NCBI RefSeq assembly: GCF_029229925.1
Contig: NZ_CP107254.1
Coordinates: 2,232,001 to 2,296,000 of the forward strand
Reading direction: 5' to 3'
Source: Halorhabdus sp. BNX81
Lineage (GTDB): Archaea; Halobacteriota; Halobacteria; Halobacteriales; Haloarculaceae
DNA length: 64,000 bases
The notes under the pieces are model-generated. The model worked only from the letters and a program-made list of their open reading frames with translations. It was not told the DNA's origin and did no database searches. Positions 11,072-19,432 of the stretch are shown here, piece after piece. Position 1 is the first letter of the stretch, and every line of letters starts with the position of its first letter. The position numbers and the translations under genes were made by a program.

Positions 11072-11287
11072 TTATCTTTCCTGAAGGCCTTCGAAAAAGA
11101 GCGAGAGTATCCAGTAGCCTGTTCCAAGTGTAACGATCACACCGATAATACCGATCAGGTAATCCCCTACCAGAAGTTCCCTTGCCATCCCAATAGCAAA
11201 TATACCAACTATTCCGAGAAGCAGTCCTAAGAGCCCACGGTGAAGTGATGACGCTAATTGGTCAGTCTTGGATTCTGGGGAGGGCAT
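11072..11287 (-). CDS. Small membrane protein, function unknown
   Basis: 71 residues from the ATG at 11287 (MPSPESKTDQLASSL). Two hydrophobic helices are evident: GLLGLLLGIVGIFAIGMA and IGIIGVIVTLGTGYWILSLF, joined by a short RELLVGDY loop. The gene is noticeably more AT-rich than its neighbours, which may indicate recent acquisition. No family recognised. It sits beside the repeat-rich tRNA-Pro region. Confidence 0.6.
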   Translation of the reverse strand: MPSPESKTDQLASSLHRGLLGLLLGIVGIFAIGMARELLVGDYLIGIIGVIVTLGTGYWILSLFFEGLQER

Positions 11288-11650
11288 GTCAGTGTAAAAT
11301 ACTACACACGACTTGTTGAGCATTTCGGTGCTTGGTCAAAGCTTCAATGGGCAATACGCAGACCTCCAGAACGGGTATCTCACTACACAGGGGGCTAAAT
11401 CAAGTCGCTCGCTCCGGGCGCTCCGCTCCCGATGGTCGCTCCGCTTCGATCGCCGTGCTCGTACGATCTCCGCCTTCCGGGTTCTCCTCGCTCAGTCCGG
11501 CTTGCCGGTCCGGGCTGCCTGGCTCGACTTGAGGTTCGATCGGGGCCGCTCCGCTTGCGCGTCGAGCAAGTAGGGGCTGCCGGCTCGCTACGCCTGCGGC
11601 TGCCGCGACAAAATATCGCTATGGTAGGCTTTCCATTTTCTTGTTAGCGT

Positions 11651-11673
11651 ACGCGCTCGCTTCGCGAGCGCGT
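11651..11673. repeat. Perfect 10-bp hairpin
   Basis: ACGCGCTCGC at 11651-11660, TTC spacer, GCGAGCGCGT at 11664-11673. A second short hairpin, GCGAGCC-GAA-GGCTCGC, follows at 11684-11700. GCGAAGCGAGC-type palindromes are common between genes in haloarchaea. Confidence 0.8.
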
Positions 11674-11708
11674 TTCACTGCGAGCGAGCCGAAGGCTCGC
11701 GAGCAGAT

Positions 11709-11772
11709 GTTTTTGGTCCAGCTTTTTGCAAGGAGGGGTGCCGACAGGCACCCCTCCGCAGTAAAAAGGTGG
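11709..11772. repeat. Dispersed hairpin element, copy 1
   Basis: Consists of TTTTTGGTCCAG, a second T-run TTTTTGC, an 11-bp hairpin GGAGGGGTGCC-GACA-GGCACCCCTCC (11732-11757), then AAAAAGGTGG. A diverged copy with the same frame of T-runs, hairpin and AAAAAGGTG lies at 21742-21803 just after secY. On the minus strand both begin with CACCTTTTT, which could terminate transcription of the gene upstream. Confidence 0.65.
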
Positions 11773-11816
11773 TTGTAGTGGGGCCACCGACAACTCGCTT
11801 CGCTCGTTGTCGAGCA

Positions 11817-11857
11817 CTCAGTTTTCGTCGCTCGCGTTGCTCGCTCCGAAAACTGAG
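11817..11857. repeat. 11-bp inverted repeat
   Basis: CTCAGTTTTCG (11817-11827) and CGAAAACTGAG (11847-11857) enclose a 19-base GC-rich centre. It lies between two fragments copied from the tRNA-Pro 3' half. Confidence 0.75.
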
Positions 11858-11860
11858 AAC

Positions 11861-11964
11861 GCCGAGATTCGAACGAAGGAAGACGGTCCTGCGCTCGTCG
11901 TTTGGTCTCACTCCGTTCGACCTCACGACGAGTCGCGGGCTGCGACTTCCAGGCTCGAATCTCG
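11861..11964. repeat. Foldback element with tRNA-Pro T-arm ends
   Basis: CGAGATTCGA (11863-11872) and its inverted copy TCGAATCTCG (11955-11964) bound the element; both match the T-arm of the neighbouring tRNA-Pro at 12020-12029. On the minus strand its interior has AGTCGCAGC, CGAACGGAGTGAG and GACCGTCT, which recur in the element after tRNA-Gly (36852-36920). The two are therefore homologous, with ends specific to each tRNA. Confidence 0.6.
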
Positions 11965-12010
11965 CCGGATCCAGCAATTGCTGCTCACGTATTTGTTCGC
12001 AGCAAATGGA

Positions 12011-12081
12011 TGGGGCCGCCGAGATTCGAACTCGGGTCCGACGCACCCCATGCGCCGAGGATACCGCTACCCTACGGTCCC
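12011..12081 (-). tRNA. tRNA-Pro (anticodon GGG)
   Basis: On the minus strand the sequence folds as a cloverleaf: acceptor 5' GGGACCG with 3' CGGCCCC, discriminator A, D-arm from GGGUAGCGG, anticodon loop AUGGGGU (anticodon GGG), and T-arm CCGAG-UUCGAAU-CUCGG. CCA is not encoded. Acceptor pair 4-69 is A opposite C, a mismatch. A TTAAC element about 27 bases upstream (near 12110) is a possible promoter. It lies directly after cbf5 on the same strand. Confidence 0.93.
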
Positions 12082-12133
12082 GTGATTCGAAGAATGACTG
12101 AGCCGGAGTTAAGGCCTTCGTTTCGTCGCGGAG

Positions 12134-13021
12134 TTAGACGAGCACGCGTTCCAGTTCGACAACGGTCCCCTCGTCGGCGTCCGGGTCCCCCGCGAGGGTC
12201 CCCAGACACACCGCAGCGCCGTTGGGAATGTAGCAGGCGACGAGCGGTTCGGCGGCGGGATCGAGGCCGTCGTCGGCGTCGATGACGCCCGGCGCGTAGA
12301 CGGGGGCACCCTCCGCCACGGATTCCGCGGCACTCGGGGCAATCGTGACCGACGGGAGATCAACCAGCGCGCGTTCGGCGGGCTGGACCACCTCCCGTAG
12401 TGGGTCGGGGTCGTCGTCCTCGCGCCACCACGCCAGGGCGTCGACGAAGTCGTGCATCGTCACCAGATCGCTATCGTCGAAGGGGTCGGTCGCCGTCCGG
12501 CGGAGATCGCCCATGTGCGCGCCGGTGCCCAGCGCCAGCCCCATGTCGTGACAGAGTTTCCGGATGTAGGTGCCACTCTCACACCGGATCGAGATGAGTG
12601 CGCGGCGATCCTCGGCTTCGAGGACGTCCAGGCTGTGGATCTTCCGGGAGCGCAGCCGACGGACGACGGCGCTTTTCTTCGGCGGTTTCTGGTAGAGTTC
12701 GCCCTCGAACTCGTCGGCGACGGCTTCGAGGGTGGCGGGGTCGGCCAGTCGTTCGTGGAGTTCGAGCACGGCGATGTACGCCTTGTCGCTATCGTCGAAG
12801 ACCTGGGCCATGCGGGTGGCGTCGCCGAGCAACATCGGGAGACAGCCGGTGACTTTTGGGTCGAGCGTCCCGGCGTGGGCCGCCCGCTCGACGGTCGCAA
12901 GATCGCGCACCCAGGCGGCGACCTGGTGGGCAGAAGGACCGGGGGGCTTATCGAGGTTCAACACGCCGAAAGATAGGAGTTCGGCCGGCGATCGGTCCGC
13001 GGGTGGCCCTCGGAGTGTCAT
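12134..13021 (-). CDS. cbf5: Pseudouridine synthase Cbf5 (TruB family)
   Basis: 295 residues, typical of archaeal Cbf5. The TruB catalytic motif AAHAGTLDPKVTGCLP contains the essential Asp; YQKPPKKSAVVRRLR and SGTYIRKLCHDMG are conserved substrate-contact regions; the C-terminal part is a PUA domain (VVQPAERALVDLPSVTIAPSAAESVAEGAPVYAPGV). Cbf5 is the catalytic subunit of H/ACA guide RNPs with Nop10, Gar1 and L7Ae, and can modify tRNA U55. The order cbf5-cmk-DUF106-adk matches the group found near secY in archaea. Confidence 0.96.
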   Translation of the reverse strand: MTLRGPPADRSPAELLSFGVLNLDKPPGPSAHQVAAWVRDLATVERAAHAGTLDPKVTGCLPMLLGDATRMAQVFDDSDKAYIAVLELHERLADPATLEAVADEFEGELYQKPPKKSAVVRRLRSRKIHSLDVLEAEDRRALISIRCESGTYIRKLCHDMGLALGTGAHMGDLRRTATDPFDDSDLVTMHDFVDALAWWREDDDPDPLREVVQPAERALVDLPSVTIAPSAAESVAEGAPVYAPGVIDADDGLDPAAEPLVACYIPNGAAVCLGTLAGDPDADEGTVVELERVLV

Positions 13022-13022
13022 A

Positions 13023-13601
13023 TTAGAAATCGTACTCGATGCCTTCGATGGGGGCTTTGCCCTCGTCGCCGTTGGCTTCGTAGGACTCGACGGCGTGGAG
13101 CACGACGCTCAACATCCCCTGGGGGCTCCATCGGGCGGTGTTGATCGCCAGGTCGTAGATGGAGAGGTCCTCGATGTCGATGTCGTAATACTCCCGATAG
13201 CGGTGGGCTTCACTTTCGGCGCGTTCACGAGTTTCAGTACGGGCCTGTTCGACCGGTTTGTTCTCCCGTTGGGAGATCCGTTCGGCACGAACGTCGAGTG
13301 GGGCATCGAGCCAGAGTTTGAGATCGGCGTACTCGCCGGCCATCCAGCCGGCAAGTCGGGATTCGAGCACCATATCTTCCCGATCGCGGGCGACATCTCG
13401 GAGTCGCCGATCCAGATCGCGATCGATCTCGTCGTCCTCTTCGGCCTGCTTGTTGAGTTCCAGCGGCGTCATGCCGCGTTCCTCGGCGAGCGAGCGGAAA
13501 ATGTCGCCACCGCTGACGTGATCGTGGTCCAGTGCGTCAGCGAGGCTCACGGCGAGCGTACTCTTTCCGCTCCCGGCCGGCCCGGAGACGGTGATCAACA
13601 T
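13023..13601 (-). CDS. cmk: Cytidylate kinase (archaeal CMP kinase)
   Basis: 192 residues. Begins [15 protein letters not shown], a P-loop followed by a short archaeal-type NMP kinase ([24 protein letters not shown], then [18 protein letters not shown] and [14 protein letters not shown]). It phosphorylates CMP and dCMP using ATP. Only one base separates its stop from the cbf5 start, so the two are surely co-transcribed. Confidence 0.94.
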   Translation of the reverse strand: MLITVSGPAGSGKSTLAVSLADALDHDHVSGGDIFRSLAEERGMTPLELNKQAEEDDEIDRDLDRRLRDVARDREDMVLESRLAGWMAGEYADLKLWLDAPLDVRAERISQRENKPVEQARTETRERAESEAHRYREYYDIDIEDLSIYDLAINTARWSPQGMLSVVLHAVESYEANGDEGKAPIEGIEYDF

Positions 13602-13681
13602 ACCTGACGTGGGACAGTGAAGCTAAAAGAGGTTGCGTCTCGCCGGCGAGAAAGACCGAACTGTCCGGGTGGCCCTGGCAA

Positions 13682-14569
13682 TCACGTCGGCGATGTCTGG
13701 ACGTTCAGGGCCTTGCGGATGATCTGGGTGAAACTGAGCGAGCAGATGAAATACCAGAACAGCCACGCCGGCCACGGACCGAGCGTCCCGGCACCCCAGC
13801 TCTCTTTCGCGCCGAAGAAGGGCATGACGATGGCGATCCCGTCGACCGAGAGCTTCGGAACCTGCCAGTACATCCACAGGAACACCGGGATTGTCAGCAG
13901 CATGATCCAGACCATCGGGCGGAACTGCTTGGTAAACGCCCCCAACTGATCGCTCATCATCTCCATCTGTTCCTGCTGGATGCGATCGAGTTCCTCCTGA
14001 TCGTCGCGCTCTTTGGCAGCCTCACGGCGCTCTTTGAGCTCCTCCATCTTTTCCTGGTGCTGGCTCATCCCGCTCATGTCCATGAGGTTGTCCTGCAACA
14101 GCGTCGACCACAGTCCCGTTAGCGTCGCCAGTACCAGAATTGTGAGATAGAACATCCCCTCGCCGCCGAGTACCGTTATGAGGTTCCCAAGCAGGAGGTC
14201 GAGCGTCCCGCCGACCACGTTCCGGACTGACGTCAGCGAGTAACCCAGAAACAGGGCGATGACGCCGACACCTGCGAGTTTGTCCCAGGTCGACCACCCG
14301 CCATCGTCGTCATCACTGTCGGGGTCAGCTGCTGCAAGGGCGTCGTGGACGCCGTCGGGGTCGTCGATGACGAATCCGTCACCGTCGGCGTCGACGAGTA
14401 AGCCGGTCTCGATGAGGCGGCCCCACTGGCCGCTGGTCAACTCGTCACTAACGTCACCCCACGCAACGGTTCCCTGCTCTTCGGCTGTTGCCAGCACCGT
14501 CTCGATCGCTGCCTCCATGCTGGCGTCTTCGGCCACGAGCCGATCTATCTTCTCGCCTGTACGTGCCAT
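13682..14569 (-). CDS. DUF106 membrane protein, archaeal EMC3/YidC-like insertase
   Basis: 295 residues. An N-terminal cytosolic region of about 85 residues looks like a winged-helix domain (EQGTVAWGDVSDELTSGQWGRLIETGLLV). After it come a first helix (AGVGVIALFLGYSLTSV), the core helix MFYLTILVLATLTGLWSTLLQ, a Met- and Glu-rich coiled coil (MSGMSQHQEKMEELKERR ... MEMMSDQLGAF), then two helices (VWIMLLTIPVFLWMYW, PAWLFWYFICSLSFTQII). The methionine-rich coiled coil between helices is the hallmark of archaeal DUF106 proteins related to Oxa1/YidC/EMC3 insertases. It lies between cmk and adk. Confidence 0.9.
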   Translation of the reverse strand: MARTGEKIDRLVAEDASMEAAIETVLATAEEQGTVAWGDVSDELTSGQWGRLIETGLLVDADGDGFVIDDPDGVHDALAAADPDSDDDDGGWSTWDKLAGVGVIALFLGYSLTSVRNVVGGTLDLLLGNLITVLGGEGMFYLTILVLATLTGLWSTLLQDNLMDMSGMSQHQEKMEELKERREAAKERDDQEELDRIQQEQMEMMSDQLGAFTKQFRPMVWIMLLTIPVFLWMYWQVPKLSVDGIAIVMPFFGAKESWGAGTLGPWPAWLFWYFICSLSFTQIIRKALNVQTSPT

Positions 14570-14597
14570 TATATTCCCTCTTTGGACTGGGGGTAAA

Positions 14598-15251
14598 TCA
14601 ACGTTTTAGTTCGTCTTCGACAGCGGCCTCGAGGTCAGCCCAGACGGCATCGAGGGACTGTTCGCCGTCGATCTCGACGAACGCCTCGCGGTCGCTGTAG
14701 TAGTCGATGACGGGTTCGGTGTTCTCGGCGAAGACCTCCAGTCGATTTCGAACGGCGTCTTCCTGATCGTCCTCCCGTTGGATCAACTCGCCGCCACAGT
14801 CGTCACAGACACCCGCATTTTCGGGCTGATCGAACTCGACGTGGTAGTTCTCGCCACAGTCCGAACAGACCCGGCGACCGGTGAGCCGATCGACGAGTGC
14901 CGACTCACTGACTGACAGCGAGGCGATCACGTCCAGGTCGGTCATCGATTCGAGTTCCTCGGCCTGCTCGAGGTTGCGGGGATACCCGTCCAGCACGAAC
15001 CCGTCAGCGCTGGTCAACGCTTCCTCGACGATAGCGGTGACGACCTCGTCGGGGACGAGTTCGCCTCGGTCCATGTACTCGCCGGGCGTGTCGTACGCCA
15101 GGCCGAGGTCGGAGATGTCCATCTCCTTGTTCGACCGAAGCGCGTCACCGGTCGTGACATGTTCGACGTCGAACGCGGAGACGAGGTTTGAACTCTGCGT
15201 ACCCTTGCCTGCGCCTGGTGGCCCCAGGAGCAAAATCTTCGGATTGCGCAT
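14598..15251 (-). CDS. adk: Adenylate kinase
   Basis: 217 residues. P-loop [10 protein letters not shown] near residue 9, NMP-binding segment [26 protein letters not shown], and a long-form LID with four cysteines ([12 protein letters not shown] ... CDDCGGEL), which bind zinc in Gram-positive and archaeal enzymes. Converts AMP and ATP to two ADP. Precedes the DUF106 gene by 28 bases and is probably the first gene of this operon. Confidence 0.97.
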   Translation of the reverse strand: MRNPKILLLGPPGAGKGTQSSNLVSAFDVEHVTTGDALRSNKEMDISDLGLAYDTPGEYMDRGELVPDEVVTAIVEEALTSADGFVLDGYPRNLEQAEELESMTDLDVIASLSVSESALVDRLTGRRVCSDCGENYHVEFDQPENAGVCDDCGGELIQREDDQEDAVRNRLEVFAENTEPVIDYYSDREAFVEIDGEQSLDAVWADLEAAVEDELKR

Positions 15252-15323
15252 AGTCGCCGGTTTGCGACGGGTGGTTAACTAAGTGACGTTCTCTCGCCAC
15301 CCCGCGTCGATCAACGGCCGTCA

Positions 15324-17345
15324 CTACGCGCTGTCGAGTTCGTGGACCGTCACGTCCTCGAAGCGGGCTTCGGTCGTCAGGTCCTCAGAGTGGCTACAGA
15401 CGGCAAGCCCCACGTAGTAGGGGGCGTCGAGTTCGATCGGCAACTGATCGAGTGGTTGCCACTCCTTGCCGTCCGTCGAGAACGATAACGTCACACCCCG
15501 CTCGTCCACCACGAGCTGATACCACTGGAAGGCATCGTAGGGCTCCTCGTACTGGGTACTCTCGGCGTTGGCGCCGGTACTGGTCCGCCAGAGCGTCTCG
15601 CTTCCGTAGTCACGGGTCGCCCCGATAAACGCGAGGGCATCGTCGTGGCCCAGCCCGTCACGGACCATCAGGCCGGCTTTGCTGTACTCGTGGACCCCCT
15701 CGAGGTCAGCCAGGCGGCCCTGGATGCGAACGGGCTCGGACGTCCTCGCGTGGACGAAATGGAACTCGTCGATATCCTGCCAGATATCCCGACCGTCGCC
15801 GACGACGGTCCAGACATCGGTTGGAGCATCGTACTCCGCCTTCCCGGGAAGGGAGACATCCCCGATGTCCTCGTTGGTCGTGAGCGAGATGGATGCGCCC
15901 GGCGTTGTCGTCGACGGTTCGATGATCGGACAGTCGGTGATCTCGAAGCGTGCACCACCCGCCTCGCTCTCGGTGACGTCCAACTCCCATCCCTGCTGTG
16001 CGACTGTCTCACTGACGATCGTGAGACCAGTCCCGCTCCCCTCCTCGGCCGTGGTGTAGCCCTCTTCGAAGATACGGTCGCGCTCCTCGGACGGGATGCC
16101 GGGGCCGTCATCAGCCACGAAGAACCCACGCCCCATCGTGCCGACCCGAACGGTCACCTCGGGACCGGCGTGATCGACAGCGTTTTTCAGCAGGTTTTCG
16201 ACGAGCGGCCGGACGGTCTCGGTCTCGGCGACCACTTCTGTGCCGTCGGCCATGTCGATTTCGACCGTCGCCGAGTCCGGACTGTCGAGTTGCCAGACAC
16301 TCTCGACGAGCGAGGGGAGTTCGGTCGTCGAGACACCGATGTCGAGTGCGTCGAGCACTTCCTCGGAGAAGGAGCTGTTGTCTCGATCGCCCCGCGAGAG
16401 CGAGCTCAGGTCGTCGATGATCTCACCGACGCGATCGGTAGCACGCTCGATCCGGTCGAGGGCTTCGGTCTCGCCCTCGCGGGCACGTTCCAGGGCGCCG
16501 ACGATGATCTGCAGCGGGGTCCGAAGATCGTGTGAGACGTAACTCGCAAACTTGTCGAACCGGCGGCGCTCTTCCTCGAACCGTTTCTTGTACTGCATCC
16601 GTTTGGTGACGTCCTTGGCGTACCCAACCAGGCCGACGATCTCGCCGTTTTCCCGCCACGGGATCTTCGTCGACTCCGACCAGTAATCCCCCCCGGTCCC
16701 ACTGAACTTTTCTAGCTTGTCGCGGATCGGCTCCCCCGTCTCGACAACGCGAACATCGTCGGCAAGCGCCGCCTCGGAAACCTCTCGCTGGTTGAAGATT
16801 TCCGGATCGGTCTTTCCCCTCGCCTCCTCCGGGTCGACCGTATACGGCACGTCGGCAAATCGGACATACCGTCCGTGGGTGTCCTTGGCGAACATCGACA
16901 TCTTGCCTTCCGCGAGCAACGTCCGGAGAATGCTGCTGTTTGCTGCCTCGTTACGACGTCGCTCGTAGGTAGCGAGCGCGTCCTCGACTGTCTCACGAAG
17001 GGCGTCCTCACCGACCTCGATCGGGGTAAGTCGACAGCCACAGCGTTGGCTGACTGCAGCGGCAAGGGACTCATCGATGCCAGCGTAGACGACGATCGGC
17101 AAAACATCGTCGACGGCCCGTACAGCGTCGTAGAGTTCGACAAACGTCGACGCCTCGGCATCGAGTGCAAGGACGCAGCCGGCATCATCGCGAGCCGCAA
17201 GCGTCGACTCGATCTCGGATAGTCCATCCACCTTGACGACATCGTCCACACCCGCCCCAGCGAGTGCTGATCGGGCAGCATCGAGTTCGGTAGATGATCC
17301 ACCCACGGTCAGCACCGTCGTCGGATCTGTAAGGAGACAACTCAT
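15324..17345 (-). CDS. Soluble PAS histidine kinase with C-terminal lectin-like (DUF1349/LamG-type) domain
   Basis: 673 residues from the ATG at 17345 (MSCLLTDPTT). Residues 1-130 resemble a degenerate receiver; 135-250 a PAS domain ending GLVGYAKDVTKRM; H272 lies in SHDLRTPL; N-box ENLLKNAVDHA about 383; G1 DDGPGIP about 412; G2 GSGTGL about 436. Residues about 494-670 form an extra domain, with IWQDIDEFHFVHA, GRLADLEGVHEYSKAGLMVRD, WYQLVVDERGVTLSFSTDGKEW and YYVGLAVCSHS. That pattern belongs to a carbohydrate-binding-like beta-sandwich family normally found in secreted proteins. No membrane helix or signal peptide is evident, so the fusion should be cytosolic. TATTATTTA lies about 35 bases upstream. 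Confidence 0.88.
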   Translation of the reverse strand: MSCLLTDPTTVLTVGGSSTELDAARSALAGAGVDDVVKVDGLSEIESTLAARDDAGCVLALDAEASTFVELYDAVRAVDDVLPIVVYAGIDESLAAAVSQRCGCRLTPIEVGEDALRETVEDALATYERRRNEAANSSILRTLLAEGKMSMFAKDTHGRYVRFADVPYTVDPEEARGKTDPEIFNQREVSEAALADDVRVVETGEPIRDKLEKFSGTGGDYWSESTKIPWRENGEIVGLVGYAKDVTKRMQYKKRFEEERRRFDKFASYVSHDLRTPLQIIVGALERAREGETEALDRIERATDRVGEIIDDLSSLSRGDRDNSSFSEEVLDALDIGVSTTELPSLVESVWQLDSPDSATVEIDMADGTEVVAETETVRPLVENLLKNAVDHAGPEVTVRVGTMGRGFFVADDGPGIPSEERDRIFEEGYTTAEEGSGTGLTIVSETVAQQGWELDVTESEAGGARFEITDCPIIEPSTTTPGASISLTTNEDIGDVSLPGKAEYDAPTDVWTVVGDGRDIWQDIDEFHFVHARTSEPVRIQGRLADLEGVHEYSKAGLMVRDGLGHDDALAFIGATRDYGSETLWRTSTGANAESTQYEEPYDAFQWYQLVVDERGVTLSFSTDGKEWQPLDQLPIELDAPYYVGLAVCSHSEDLTTEARFEDVTVHELDSA

Positions 17346-17525
17346 CCGGTCTTGACGGACGGCTACGCAATGCAAGTAAATAATACCCCGGGCTTTTTGT
17401 TATCCGGCGTGGCGATCGGCGGCGGGCCACTGCCAATCGTCCGAAAGCGGTATTCAGGACGAGCCGGTTGCCCCGTGAAACGACGAGGGAATGCTTAACC
17501 ACGCACGCGATCAAATGCCCTGACG

Positions 17526-18533
17526 ATGAACGATCTACTCCGCCGGGCGGCTCGCGGGGAGCGCACCGAGCGACCCCCGGTCTGGCTGATGCGACAGGCC
17601 GGTCGCCACCTCCCCGAGTATCGGGAGGTTCGTAAAGAATACGACTTCCTCGAAGCGGTCACCACACCGGAGATTGCCGCCAAGATTACACTCCAGCCAT
17701 GGGATCGATACCGTCCCGACGGGGTGGTGATGTTCTCGGACATCCTGACGATCCTCGAACCACTCGGGTTCGACTATCACATCGAATCGGGGACGGGTCC
17801 GGTCGTCGAATCACCCATCACCGACCCGGCTGACGTCCCGGAAACCTACGACGTGATCGAATCGACGCTTTCGTACGTCGGCGAGTTGCTCGACCGGCTC
17901 GATACGCGGGTCGGCAACGAAACCGGACTTATCGGCTTTGCCGGCGGTCCATTCACCCTCGCGTCATACGCCATTGCCGGCCATCCGACCCGGAATCACT
18001 ATCCAGTCCGGCAGTTCAAGGCTCGTCATCCCGAGGCCTTCGCGGACCTTCTCTCGGTGTTTGCCGACGCCGTTCGGGAGTTTCTCCAGTACCAAATCGA
18101 CCACGGCGCGGACGTCGTCCAGCTGTTTGACACCTACGCCGGCGTGTTGCCACCGGCGGCCTATCAGGCGTTCATCCAACCGCTTCATCGCGAGATCCTG
18201 ACAGACATCGATGCCCCGACAATCCTCTTTGTCCGAAACATGGGCGGCCGTCTCGACCAGCTGGCGGCGACGGGCGCGGATGTGGTCAGCCTCGACTGGA
18301 CGGTCGAGATGGCAACTGCTCGCGAACAGTTGGGAGATCGTCCTGTGCAGGGAAACCTCGATCCGTCCGTCCTCTTCGCCGGTCCGGAAACCGTCCGCGA
18401 GCGAACGCGTGAGGTGATCGAAGCGGCCGGGGATCAGGGCCACATTCTCAATCTCGGCCACGGCGTCCACCAGGACACACCGATCGAGAGCGTCGAGGCG
18501 TTCGTCGAGACGGCCAAATCGATCGAGCGGTAA
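17526..18533 (+). CDS. hemE: Uroporphyrinogen decarboxylase
   Basis: 335 residues, normal HemE length. PPVWLMRQAGRHLPEYRE carries the substrate-binding Arg motif; KITLQPWDRYRPDGVVMFSDIL, GFAGGPFTLASY, VVQLFDTYAGVLPP and NLDPSVLFAG are conserved. It decarboxylates uroporphyrinogen III to coproporphyrinogen III. With the ferrochelatase gene at 20570 it suggests a coproporphyrin route to haem, though the oxidase and HemQ-like gene are not in the window. Divergent from the histidine kinase gene. The two haem genes are split by an unrelated divergent pair. Confidence 0.97.
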   Translation: MNDLLRRAARGERTERPPVWLMRQAGRHLPEYREVRKEYDFLEAVTTPEIAAKITLQPWDRYRPDGVVMFSDILTILEPLGFDYHIESGTGPVVESPITDPADVPETYDVIESTLSYVGELLDRLDTRVGNETGLIGFAGGPFTLASYAIAGHPTRNHYPVRQFKARHPEAFADLLSVFADAVREFLQYQIDHGADVVQLFDTYAGVLPPAAYQAFIQPLHREILTDIDAPTILFVRNMGGRLDQLAATGADVVSLDWTVEMATAREQLGDRPVQGNLDPSVLFAGPETVRERTREVIEAAGDQGHILNLGHGVHQDTPIESVEAFVETAKSIER

Positions 18534-18569
18534 GTCCGTTCAGACGGACAGAACGAATCGTGAGTCCTA

Positions 18570-19310
18570 CTAGGGGATTCGATCCACCGCCGATCGTAAA
18601 TCCGCCGGTTCCGACCACGGAAAACAACGGCCATGGAGTTCGAACAACCGGAACTCGTTCAGGTGAACCCAGCTGTAGGACGCAACGTCCGAGTCACGTT
18701 GTTCGATGCTGTCGTTGATCTCATCAAGTGAGATAGCAATTCCGTTCGATCGAGCGTTTTCGACGACCGTTTCTAGTTCCGCTTGCACGCCATCATCGTC
18801 GAGGTCGGCGTTACCGGCAATCCGGTTAGCTGCCGCAAATGCGTCCGTCTTTGTTTCCAGTCGACGGTCGGTCATCCAGGCGTAGTCACGCGGGAACACG
18901 TAGGTATCCTCGAAGAACGGCGTCTCGCTGATCTTTCCGAGTTCAGTCACCTCGCCGCCGGCGTCCTGTTCGTAGACAGCTGCGATGGCATCGGCATAGG
19001 AGGCGATGATGTAAAACCGAATACGGAACACCGGCAGTCGTTCACTATCGATCTCACGCAAATCACCGAGAACAAACGCGTACGAACCGATTCGCTTGTT
19101 CAATTCGTTTTCGATCAAACGAAGCCGACGGATATACGGCGATCGAAAGCTGCCAAGAACGAGATACGAGGTTTCGGGCGTCTGCAGATGCGGAACTTCC
19201 TCGTTGGCGAACCCGAGGATTGCAGCCGTCTCCTCGGGTTCGAGTTCGATCCCATGGAGTGCCTCGTCGATGTGAGATTTGAGCTCGGCGACATCCGGCG
19301 GGGCTGGCAT
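18570..19310 (-). CDS. Haloarchaeal protein with predicted nucleotide-hydrolase-like (NDT/TIR-like) fold
   Basis: 246 residues. After an N-terminal helical part (SHIDEALHGIELEPEE), the core begins SYLVLGSFRSPYIRRL and includes RFYIIASYADAIAAVYEQ and GGEVTELGKIS. The scheme of a first-strand LGSF, a later strand ending in AIAAVYE, and a Glu-containing Gly-rich segment is like nucleoside deoxyribosyltransferase or TIR-type domains, though divergent. That assignment is inference; haloarchaeal proteins of this look are catalogued only as uncharacterised (DUF7509-like). A TATA element (TTTATGAT, near 19338) lies 28 bases upstream, so the message is leaderless. Divergent from the winged-helix gene at 19433, with which it shares a short motif. 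Confidence 0.6.
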   Translation of the reverse strand: MPAPPDVAELKSHIDEALHGIELEPEETAAILGFANEEVPHLQTPETSYLVLGSFRSPYIRRLRLIENELNKRIGSYAFVLGDLREIDSERLPVFRIRFYIIASYADAIAAVYEQDAGGEVTELGKISETPFFEDTYVFPRDYAWMTDRRLETKTDAFAAANRIAGNADLDDDGVQAELETVVENARSNGIAISLDEINDSIEQRDSDVASYSWVHLNEFRLFELHGRCFPWSEPADLRSAVDRIP

Positions 19311-19350
19311 CGATAACGTGTTCCTGTGACTATCATAAAGGCTCTTCGAT

Positions 19351-19393
19351 TAGTTTGGTGTATGCCTGAATTACCAAACTAGTTCACCCAAAC
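19351..19393. promoter_or_regulatory. Candidate operator between divergent promoters
   Basis: TAGTTTGGT (19351-19359) and its perfect inverse ACCAAACTA (19373-19381) lie between the TATA elements of the two divergent genes. A third half-site, CCCAAACC (19387-19394), overlaps the upstream side of the plus-strand TATA (ATTAAC). The placement upstream of both promoters suggests a binding site for a regulator, perhaps the winged-helix protein encoded at 19433. Binding is inference. Confidence 0.55.
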
Positions 19394-19432
19394 CATTAAC
19401 TGTCAGCTGGGGCTACTAGCAAACGAGAAGAG

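Larger units (their letters stand above)
11288..12010. other. Repeat- and hairpin-rich region downstream of tRNA-Pro
   Basis: 723 bases with no supportable gene. It contains perfect inverted repeats at 11651-11660/11664-11673, 11684-11690/11694-11700, 11732-11742/11747-11757 and 11817-11827/11847-11857, and fragments of the adjacent tRNA-Pro in direct (11779-11790, 11861-11874) and inverted (11955-11964) orientation. It looks like a site of repeated insertion or recombination at the tRNA 3' end. Confidence 0.7.

Noticed and set aside
11288-12010. Possible CRISPR array in the repeat region
   Set aside because: The repeats are inverted, of differing sequence and irregular spacing; no regular direct repeat-spacer pattern and no cas genes are present.
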